A DNA stretch of 5,222 bases from Propionibacteriaceae bacterium (GTDB lineage: Bacteria; Actinomycetota; Actinomycetes; Propionibacteriales; Propionibacteriaceae): assembly GCA_031254155.1 (NCBI GenBank), contig JAIRVA010000007.1, positions 1 to 5,222 on the forward strand, written 5' to 3'. The translations under genes and the position numbers were made by a program. This document shows, one piece after another, positions 1 to 5,068 of the stretch (its first letter is position 1; each line of letters starts with the position of its first letter). The notes beneath the pieces are model-generated. The model saw only the letters and a list, made by a program, of their open reading frames with translations. It did not search any database and was not told the DNA's origin.

Positions 1-115
1 TCTGCTCATACGACATGTTGCGATGGACGTCCAGTCCATTGACAACATGTCGTATGACCATCTCACTCCGCCGGACGCCCGGCTGACGACACAGCGTAGA
101 TCAGCACCTCCCAAG
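1..115 (+). repeat. Palindromic MITE-like element, copy 1 (truncated by window edge)
   Basis: A perfect 15-bp inverted repeat, TCATACGACATGTTG (6-20) and its complement (43-57), encloses a 22-nt loop (21-42) that contains the 10-bp palindrome TGGACGTCCA (24-33). The sequence from 1 to 115 aligns without gaps to the reverse complement of the element at 3134-3301, with about 99 of 115 positions identical by hand count. By that alignment its right end is near 115 and its left end lies about 52 bases before the window. The element ends 31 bases before the ATG of the first surface-protein gene, next to a CGAACC sequence that also occurs upstream of the second paralog. Seen: the repeat and its symmetry. 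Inferred: a small, non-coding, possibly mobile element. No transposase gene is visible. Confidence 0.75.
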
Positions 116-130
116 CGAACCTTGACCGGA

Positions 131-137
131 AAAGAGA
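131..137 (+). promoter_or_regulatory. Ribosome binding site of first surface protein
   Basis: The purine run AAAGAGA, preceded by GG, lies 9 nt before the ATG at 147. It is a weak Shine-Dalgarno sequence but supports this start, which also gives an intact signal peptide aligned with that of the paralog. Confidence 0.5.
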
Positions 138-146
138 CAACAAAAT

Positions 147-1505
147 ATGAATACACGCAGACGTGTTATCGCGGGGGGAACCGTCCTCCTGCTTGTCACA
201 GGCAGCATTTGGGGGGCGCCGGCCGCCCAGGCGGCCACAACCTACAACCCGTACAGTACACAACTGGCGACTGACTACGCGGACTTCCCCGGCTGGGGAG
301 GCCAAATGGTCGACGCCACCACCGAAGAGCCCATCGAGGCCGACCTGGTGAGCGCGACGTGCGGCGCGATCACCCTTGTAGAGGACCCCCCTGCCGCCGA
401 CCAACCGGTCGGTGCCTTCTGGTTCTCGCCGACCACTCTGAGCCAACTGAGCCCGGGGATCAACTCATGCACGTTCACCTTCGCCGACGGTACGATGCAG
501 GTCACACTCATTACCCCGGTGTCAAGGAACTTCACTCTCAATGATGTGGCGTGGGTGTACGGAGACGACCTCGTGCCAACCGCCACTGCTCCGGCTGGGG
601 TCGGGTCCAATTTCAGCCTTGAGATCGTCCCGCTGATGGGAGATCCCGGTTCCTCCACTGTGGAAGGCGACATCACGCTGACCAACGGACTATTCTTCAG
701 TTCCACCTGTACCGATCCCGTGAGTTGCACCTTCACTGACACGACGACGACAACCCCCGAGAAGACGTACACTGCCGCCAAGCGGCCGGCGACGGTGACG
801 GTGCCTAGCGTCCTCGCGTTGTACACCGGCGAGGCGATCACGAAGGCCGTGTCCGTGGCTGTGACCAACTTGGCCGCCGGTGACGTGCTCGCTTCCCCCA
901 CTGAGATGACCCTCACGGGTACCGAACCTGGCGTGTACAAACCCAGCATCGACACCATCGTCATCAAGAACGCCGCCGGTGACGACGTGACCGCCAACTA
1001 CGACCTCAGCATGCAGGGTACCTTGACCATCAAGGCCAACCTGCCGGAGGTGCACGCCCTCACGGTGGCCCCGGCGGCCGGGGCCGCGGCTGACGGCCGG
1101 ACCCCCGTCACCGTGACGATCACCGTGACCAACCCGCTCGGCGAACCCTGGCAAGACGTGGCCGGCGAGTCCGCCGTCATCATCGACACCAGTACACTCC
1201 CCGCCGACGCCAAGGTCACGCTCACCAAGGGTACCGAAGCGGCGAAGGACGGCATCGCGGGCTGGCGGGTCATCCCGGGCCAGGGCGGTCTCATCGAATT
1301 CACCGTTACCTCGGCCACCCTTGGTACGTACACCCTCACGGCCACGACCGAGAGTGAAGGTACCGCGTCGATGTCGGCGAACGTCGCCTTCGTGGCAGTG
1401 AAGAAGGCCGACACCGGCGGCTATGTCCTGCCCGCTGGCAGCGGTACGACCACCCCCATCGGCGCCACCGGGGCCGGCGTACTCGCGCGGCGGCGCTTCG
1501 GGTAA
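147..1505 (+). CDS. Secreted multidomain β-protein with Big_1-like Ig domain (paralog A)
   Basis: This 452-residue exported protein is probably surface-associated or released, with a likely adhesive or structural role that is inferred only. Residues 1-29 are a Sec signal peptide (RRR, hydrophobic core, AQA cleavage site). Residues 30-125 form an unrecognised domain with Cys72 and Cys108. Residues 126-212 resemble a degenerate MBG-type β domain (WVYGDD) with Cys188 and Cys194. Residues 213-297 are another β module ending in the typical VTANYDLSMQGTLTI pattern. Residues 300-418 look like an invasin-type Big_1 domain (AADGRTPVTVTITV, then LGTYTLTAT). The tail ADTGG, then PIGATGAGVLARRRFG, resembles a wall-sorting end, but it has no true LPXTG and its hydrophobic stretch is very short. 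The start is fixed by the signal peptide and by the paralog. The gene is followed at once by its own terminator and is probably monocistronic. Confidence 0.85.
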   Translation: MNTRRRVIAGGTVLLLVTGSIWGAPAAQAATTYNPYSTQLATDYADFPGWGGQMVDATTEEPIEADLVSATCGAITLVEDPPAADQPVGAFWFSPTTLSQLSPGINSCTFTFADGTMQVTLITPVSRNFTLNDVAWVYGDDLVPTATAPAGVGSNFSLEIVPLMGDPGSSTVEGDITLTNGLFFSSTCTDPVSCTFTDTTTTTPEKTYTAAKRPATVTVPSVLALYTGEAITKAVSVAVTNLAAGDVLASPTEMTLTGTEPGVYKPSIDTIVIKNAAGDDVTANYDLSMQGTLTIKANLPEVHALTVAPAAGAAADGRTPVTVTITVTNPLGEPWQDVAGESAVIIDTSTLPADAKVTLTKGTEAAKDGIAGWRVIPGQGGLIEFTVTSATLGTYTLTATTESEGTASMSANVAFVAVKKADTGGYVLPAGSGTTTPIGATGAGVLARRRFG

Positions 1506-1517
1506 CCAACCTCCAAC

Positions 1518-1545
1518 CAAAGGGCCGGGCATCCCCGGCCCTTTG
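1518..1545 (+). terminator. Intrinsic terminator of paralog A
   Basis: A perfect 12-bp stem (CAAAGGGCCGGG with its complement CCCGGCCCTTTG) and a 4-nt CATC loop start 13 nt after the stop codon. The T-run is weak (TTTGT). The same stem recurs at 3303-3332 after the second paralog, so it belongs to the duplicated unit. Confidence 0.8.
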
Positions 1546-1615
1546 TCATGCCCGCCCCGGATCGCCTAGACCATATCGATACCTTGTTGACAAGGAAAAA
1601 TACCAACCGCTGGGG

Positions 1616-1644
1616 GTGACAGACGACGAAAGTACCGGTATGCT
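1616..1644 (+). promoter_or_regulatory. Candidate σ70-type promoter for paralog B
   Basis: A -35-like GTGACA (1616-1621) and a -10-like TATGCT (1639-1644) are separated by exactly 17 nt. Transcription would start near 1651 and leave a leader of about 74 nt. That leader contains a small inverted repeat, TGGGCC (1662-1667) and GGCCCA (1681-1686). This is pattern matching only. A TTGACA at 1587-1592 has no good -10 at normal spacing. Confidence 0.4.
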
Positions 1645-1707
1645 CGCGAGCAGGGTGGAGATGGGCCAGAGGGAAATGTCGGCCCACCACACCGGCGAAC
1701 CCGATAC

Positions 1708-1713
1708 GAAAGG
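1708..1713 (+). promoter_or_regulatory. Ribosome binding site of paralog B
   Basis: GAAAGG lies 11 nt before the ATG at 1725. It supports the start that gives a signal peptide nearly identical to that of the upstream paralog. Confidence 0.6.
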
Positions 1714-1724
1714 TTACAACAGTT

Positions 1725-3122
1725 ATGAACACACGCAGACGTGTCTTCGCAGGGGCAACCGTCCTTCTGCTTACCGCGGGCACCATCTGGGGGGCACCGG
1801 CCGCCCAGGCGCTCGATTACGACCCCGACATGACCTACAACGTGCCGCTCGACCAGGCCGGTTTCCCCGGCAGCACAATCTTCGTGGGCGAGGATACCCT
1901 GACGGCCGGGGTCACCCCCACGTCGGCGAACTGCGCGGGCCAACCGCTCGCGTTCACGATCGAGACGGACCCGGGCAGCGGGGCGCTGGGGGCCCACGTC
2001 AGCGCCGATAGCTTCCGGGCCACGCTCAAGCCGGGCGTGAACCAGTGCGATGTTTTCTGGACCGACGGTGAGTCGGAATACGTCCAGAACTACACCTTTG
2101 TGGCCCCGCTGGCCCCCGGGTCCGCGGATTACGCAATCAACTCGGCCTCCAAGGTGTACGGCGAAGCCGATCCCGCCCTCACCACGACCTTCGCCGCGAC
2201 CAGCGAGTACACGCTGGAAATCGAGCGTGAACCCGGGGAAGCCGTGGGTACGTACGACATCGCCGCGCTGGTCACCCTGAATGACCCGCTGTTCTTCTCC
2301 TCGGTCTGCGACTGGACCCAGGGTGTGTGTACCGGCGGCGTGATCCAGGCGGAGGGCTGGCTGACCGACGGGTTCACCATCACCCAGCGCCCGGCCACCA
2401 TCACCGGGGGCAGCGTGACGGCCGTCGCGACCGGCGAGGAAATCGTCGCCACCGTGCCGGTGACCGTGTCCCCCACGACCCCGCTTGCCCCGGGCGACAA
2501 GCTCGTCTCCCCGACGACGCTTGAGATCAGGGGTACGGCGGTCGGCGTGTACCAGGCGCAGGACACCATCGTCATCGAGAACGCAGACGGCGTCGACGTG
2601 ACGGCCAACTACAACCTCACCGTCGCCCCGGGGATGCTTGTCATCTTGCCGAACGTGCCCATGGTCGGGAGTGTCAAGGTGGCCCCGGCCGACGGGGTGG
2701 CAGCTGATGGCCTCACGTCCGCCACCGTGACGATCGCCGTCACCAACCCCCTCGGCGAACCCTGGCAGGATGTCGCCGGCGAAGCCGCCGTTGTCATTGA
2801 CACCAGCACCTTCCCCGCCGACGCCAAGGTCACCCTCACCAAGGGTACCGAAGCGGCGAAGGACGGTGTCGCGGGCTGGCGGGTCATCCCCGGCCAGGAC
2901 GGCCTCATCGAGTTCACCGTCACCTCGGCCACGCCCGGCACGTACACCGTCACGGCGACCACCGAGCGTGAAGACGCCCCGTCAGTGTCCGCCAACGTCG
3001 TCTTCGTGACAGTGGTGAAGGCCGACACCGGCGGATTTGTACCCTCCGGTAGTGGTACGATCATCCCCATTGGTGCTATCGCCACCGGGGCTGGCGTACT
3101 CACCCGACGGTTCTTCATGTAA
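1725..3122 (+). CDS. Secreted MBG/Big_1-type multidomain β-protein (paralog B)
   Basis: This 465-residue paralog of the upstream gene has the same order of parts. Residues 1-29 are a signal peptide (MNTRRRVFAG start, AQA cleavage). Residues 30-128 are an N-terminal domain with Cys70 and Cys108. Residues 133-222 are a clear MBG-type domain (SKVYGEADPALTTTF, then EPGEAVGTYDI) carrying Cys195 and Cys202. Residues 223-308 are a β module (GVYQAQDTIVIENADGVDVT). Residues 313-430 are a Big_1-like Ig domain. The tail is KADTGG, then PIGAIATGAGVLTRRFFM. The signal peptide and Big_1 region are nearly the same as in paralog A (about 79 of 93 residues in the core), while residues 30-220 differ strongly. 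No catalytic motif is seen, so a surface or adhesin-like role is inferred. The normal downstream spacing is interrupted by a palindromic element placed before the terminator. Confidence 0.87.
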   Translation: MNTRRRVFAGATVLLLTAGTIWGAPAAQALDYDPDMTYNVPLDQAGFPGSTIFVGEDTLTAGVTPTSANCAGQPLAFTIETDPGSGALGAHVSADSFRATLKPGVNQCDVFWTDGESEYVQNYTFVAPLAPGSADYAINSASKVYGEADPALTTTFAATSEYTLEIEREPGEAVGTYDIAALVTLNDPLFFSSVCDWTQGVCTGGVIQAEGWLTDGFTITQRPATITGGSVTAVATGEEIVATVPVTVSPTTPLAPGDKLVSPTTLEIRGTAVGVYQAQDTIVIENADGVDVTANYNLTVAPGMLVILPNVPMVGSVKVAPADGVAADGLTSATVTIAVTNPLGEPWQDVAGEAAVVIDTSTFPADAKVTLTKGTEAAKDGVAGWRVIPGQDGLIEFTVTSATPGTYTVTATTEREDAPSVSANVVFVTVVKADTGGFVPSGSGTIIPIGAIATGAGVLTRRFFM

Positions 3123-3133
3123 GTTCCTCCTTT

Positions 3134-3301
3134 CTAGGGAAGTGCTGATTTACGCTGTGTCGTCAGCCGGGCGTCAGGCGGGATGAGATGCGCCTACTAC
3201 ATGTTGTACATGGGCTGGACGTCCATCGCAACATGTAGTAGGCGCAGATCGCCCGTCTTGGCGTTCGGATGGCGGCACATGGTAAATCAGCGGTTCCCTA
3301 G
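3134..3301 (-). repeat. Palindromic MITE-like element, copy 2 (complete)
   Basis: This 168-bp near-palindrome has 73-bp arms (3134-3206 and 3229-3301), about 77 % complementary without gaps, around a 22-nt loop (3207-3228). The innermost 18 bp, TGCGCCTACTACATGTTG (3189-3206) against 3229-3246, pair perfectly. The outer ends are CTAGGGAA and TTCCCTAG. The loop contains the palindrome TGGACGTCCA (3216-3225). The loop and left arm match copy 1 (1-115) in reverse complement, so the two copies are inverted relative to each other. It lies between the stop of paralog B and its terminator; the equivalent interval after paralog A is only 12 bp. It has no plausible coding capacity. Inferred class: a non-autonomous mobile repeat (MITE-like or REP-like). 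Ends flanked by TA or CTAG might be a target duplication, but the matching point beside copy 1 does not show one. Confidence 0.8.
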
Positions 3302-3302
3302 G

Positions 3303-3336
3303 CAAAGGGCCGGGGATACCCCCGGCCCTTTGTTTT
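3303..3336 (+). terminator. Intrinsic terminator of paralog B
   Basis: A 13-bp perfect GC-rich stem (CAAAGGGCCGGGG with its complement), a 4-nt ATAC loop and a following TTTT make a good Rho-independent terminator. It matches the terminator of paralog A but is 180 nt from the stop codon because the palindromic element lies in between. It also insulates the hydrolase gene downstream. Confidence 0.85.
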
Positions 3337-3393
3337 GCCCGGACCCGGCCCCTCGCCTGCCCGCCTGGACTCTCCACCCCGCCTTGAACCTTC

Positions 3394-3422
3394 TTGCCCC
3401 GGCCGCTTTTCCCGACTAGCTT
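3394..3422 (+). promoter_or_regulatory. Weak candidate promoter of the hydrolase gene
   Basis: A -35-like TTGCCC (3394-3399) and a -10-like TAGCTT (3417-3422) have 17-nt spacing, 30 nt before the GTG start. Consensus matches are poor. A promoter is expected here because a strong terminator lies just upstream. No riboswitch-like conserved core was recognised in the short leader. Confidence 0.25.
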
Positions 3423-3439
3423 CGGAAGCTCCGAGGGAT

Positions 3440-3445
3440 AGGAGA
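3440..3445 (+). promoter_or_regulatory. Ribosome binding site fixing the GTG start of the hydrolase
   Basis: AGGAGA lies 6 nt before the GTG at 3452. It decides the start: the longer reading from TTG at 3335 would begin inside the T-run of the upstream terminator and would place a Pro/Arg-rich stretch in front of the signal peptide. Confidence 0.85.
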
Positions 3446-3451
3446 CTGCTG

Positions 3452-4909
3452 GTGAGGGTACGGCGTGGCTGGCGGCGCGTGGCCGCAGTCGTCTGCACGG
3501 CTGCGTTGTTCCTCAACCTCGCCGCCCAGTCCGCGTCGGCGGACGGGCTTGCGACCGACAAGCAGCGGGCCGACACGGCTGTCAGCACCGCCCAGCAGGC
3601 CGTCCAGGCCGCCCGGCAAGAGGTGGTCACCCAGGACGCCAACCTCACGGCCGCGAAGCTGCGCCTCACCGAGGCGCAGCGCGTACTGACCGCGGCCCAA
3701 GCCACCTGGGACGCTGCCCGCGACCTGGAGTCGCAGAAGACCCTGGAGGCGGACGCGGCCCACCAGGCGTTGGCCGACGCCCAGGCCAAGGTGGCGGCCA
3801 GCGAGGCCGCGATCAAGGCCCAGCAGGACGCGATTAATGCCTACGCCCGGGCCATCGTGCAAGATAGTATGCCGCTTGTCAACGTTGCCGTCCTGTTCCG
3901 GGCGAGCTCGACCGCGACCCTCGCCAACCGCATCCAGTGGAACGACACCGTCCTTGCGACCAACCAGGTTGACCTCGACGAACTCCGGGCACTCCGCGCC
4001 CAACTCGAGGCGGACCGGGCCGCCGCGGAGGCGGCCCAAGTTGCCGCTGACGAGGCAAGACAGGCGGCGACTGACCAGGCGACGGCGGCGCAAGCCGCCC
4101 AGAACCAGGCGGCGGAGGCGGCGGCGGACGTCGCGGGGATGTACGCCGAGGTCGAGGCCGCCCAGGAAGGGGCCGCAGCGGCACTGCGGACGAACCAGGC
4201 GCTCCTCACCACCGCCCAGACCAACCAGAAGGCCGTCGACGCCAAGATCGCCGAGGCGGAACGCCAGGCGGCCGCGGCGCGGGTCGCCGCTGAGCAGGCC
4301 GCCGAGGCGGCGCGACAGGCGGCAGCGGCCGCGGCGGCTGCTGCGGCGGCAGCGGCGGAAGCCGCGAAGAACCCTGGTCCGCCCGCGTCACCTCCCCCGC
4401 TGCCCAGTGTGTCGAACGGCGGGCCGGGTATCGCGGCCATGGCAGTCGCCCTGGCGTGGCCGCGAAGCCAGGGAGTGAGCAACAATGATGGTACCCCGGC
4501 AACGCCGGCGTACCGCGACGCCCTGAACCGCTTCTCGTCGGTGTCATGCGTGAAGAACTGGCTCCCGGACGGGCGGGTGTGTGCGTTGTTCGCCGCCATC
4601 GTCGTCCGGGCCTCGGGGGCCGACCCCAACTTCGGCGGCGGGTCGAACGTGTGCCTGGTGACCAACCTGACGCGGTACATGGACAACCACCCCGGGCTGT
4701 GGCGCAAGGGAAGTTACTCGTCCACCCGCGACCTGATCGCCGGCGACCTCATCGTACCGACCGACTACAGTCACATCGCCGTGTACGTCGGGGGCGGCCG
4801 CCAGGCTGACGCGTCGATCTCGTACGCCAACCCCGGCTCGGGTGGACGTACCGGCTCGGTCAAGAGCCTCTGGCCGCCAACGGGCTACGTGTACCGGTAC
4901 GTCGGCTGA
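3452..4909 (+). CDS. Secreted coiled-coil NlpC/P60-like peptidoglycan hydrolase (PcsB/CwlO/RipA-like)
   Basis: This 485-residue exported enzyme is expected to cut peptidoglycan peptides outside the membrane. Residues 1-30 are a signal peptide (RVRRGWRR, hydrophobic core, SASA cleavage). Residues 34-127 form a first coiled coil. Residues 128-180 carry the PcsB/CwlO-type signature (NAYARAIVQDSM, VAVLFRASS, NRIQWNDTVLATNQVDL). Residues 181-300 form a second Ala/Glu/Gln-rich coiled coil ending in poly-Ala, followed by a Pro-rich linker (308-319). Residues 325-485 are the catalytic domain: the likely nucleophile is Cys377 in RVCALFAAIVVRASGADPNF, and the likely base is His441 in YSHIAVYVGGG. The usual Asp before the nucleophile is Val here. 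In known relatives the coiled coil is controlled by FtsEX; no ftsE or ftsX is in the window. The gene seems to be a single transcription unit between a terminator and convergent hairpins. Confidence 0.85.
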   Translation: MRVRRGWRRVAAVVCTAALFLNLAAQSASADGLATDKQRADTAVSTAQQAVQAARQEVVTQDANLTAAKLRLTEAQRVLTAAQATWDAARDLESQKTLEADAAHQALADAQAKVAASEAAIKAQQDAINAYARAIVQDSMPLVNVAVLFRASSTATLANRIQWNDTVLATNQVDLDELRALRAQLEADRAAAEAAQVAADEARQAATDQATAAQAAQNQAAEAAADVAGMYAEVEAAQEGAAAALRTNQALLTTAQTNQKAVDAKIAEAERQAAAARVAAEQAAEAARQAAAAAAAAAAAAAEAAKNPGPPASPPPLPSVSNGGPGIAAMAVALAWPRSQGVSNNDGTPATPAYRDALNRFSSVSCVKNWLPDGRVCALFAAIVVRASGADPNFGGGSNVCLVTNLTRYMDNHPGLWRKGSYSSTRDLIAGDLIVPTDYSHIAVYVGGGRQADASISYANPGSGGRTGSVKSLWPPTGYVYRYVG

Positions 4910-4949
4910 TTCCAACCGGGGCGTCGTGATGTGTGGGTAGCAACGACGG

Positions 4950-5006
4950 CGAGTGCGAAGCTATGTCGGCGTATGCCGGGTTGCGGGCGACATAGTTTCG
5001 CACTCG
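4950..5006. terminator. Long hairpin downstream of the hydrolase gene
   Basis: A 19-bp stem is formed by C plus GAGTGCGAAGCTATGTCG (4950-4968) and 4988-5006, with a single G·T wobble and a 19-nt loop. It starts 41 nt after the hydrolase stop. No T-run follows on either strand, so if it terminates transcription it would be of the U-less type. It could equally be a dispersed palindromic repeat or an RNA-stabilising hairpin. Confidence 0.55.
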
Positions 5007-5013
5007 TACCCGC

Positions 5014-5058
5014 GCCTGGGTGACATGACCCGCTGCTGCGAAGACATGTCGCCCAGGC
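5014..5058. terminator. Second hairpin between convergent genes
   Basis: Arms GCCTGGGTGACATG (5014-5027) and CATGTCGCCCAGGC (5045-5058) form a 14-bp stem with one T·G wobble and a 17-nt loop. It lies 10 nt after the stop of the minus-strand gene, so it is best placed to end that transcript. No T-run follows. Confidence 0.55.
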
Positions 5059-5068
5059 TGGCGGGGAG

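Noticed and set aside
39..44. TTGACA as -35 box for paralog A
   Set aside because: No acceptable -10 sequence is found 15-19 nt downstream, and the bases differ in copy 2 of the element.
1..115. Integron attC site
   Set aside because: The hairpin lacks the R'/R'' GTTRRRY-type ends, the two copies are inverted rather than direct, and the full element is longer with simple 73-bp arms.
690..1532. Long minus-strand open frame over paralog A (and similar ones over the other genes)
   Set aside because: Its composition (Arg/Gly/His-rich, no domain) is typical of a shadow frame in GC-rich DNA, and it runs fully opposite a well-supported gene and its terminator.
1583..1594. CTTGT-TG-ACAAG inverted repeat as an operator before paralog B
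   Set aside because: It has only 5-bp arms, no second copy in the window and no promoter elements at the right distance.
3134..3301. Retron ncRNA or CRISPR repeat
   Set aside because: There is no reverse transcriptase, no repeat-spacer periodicity and no cas gene; the structure is a single long palindrome.
3335..3451. Extended N-terminus of the hydrolase from TTG at 3335
   Set aside because: It starts in the terminator T-run, has no ribosome binding site, and would bury the signal peptide; GTG at 3452 has AGGAGA 6 nt upstream.
3841..4707. Minus-strand Ala/Ser-rich open frame over the hydrolase
   Set aside because: It mirrors the Ala/Gln codons of the coiled coil on the other strand; no ribosome binding site or independent motif.
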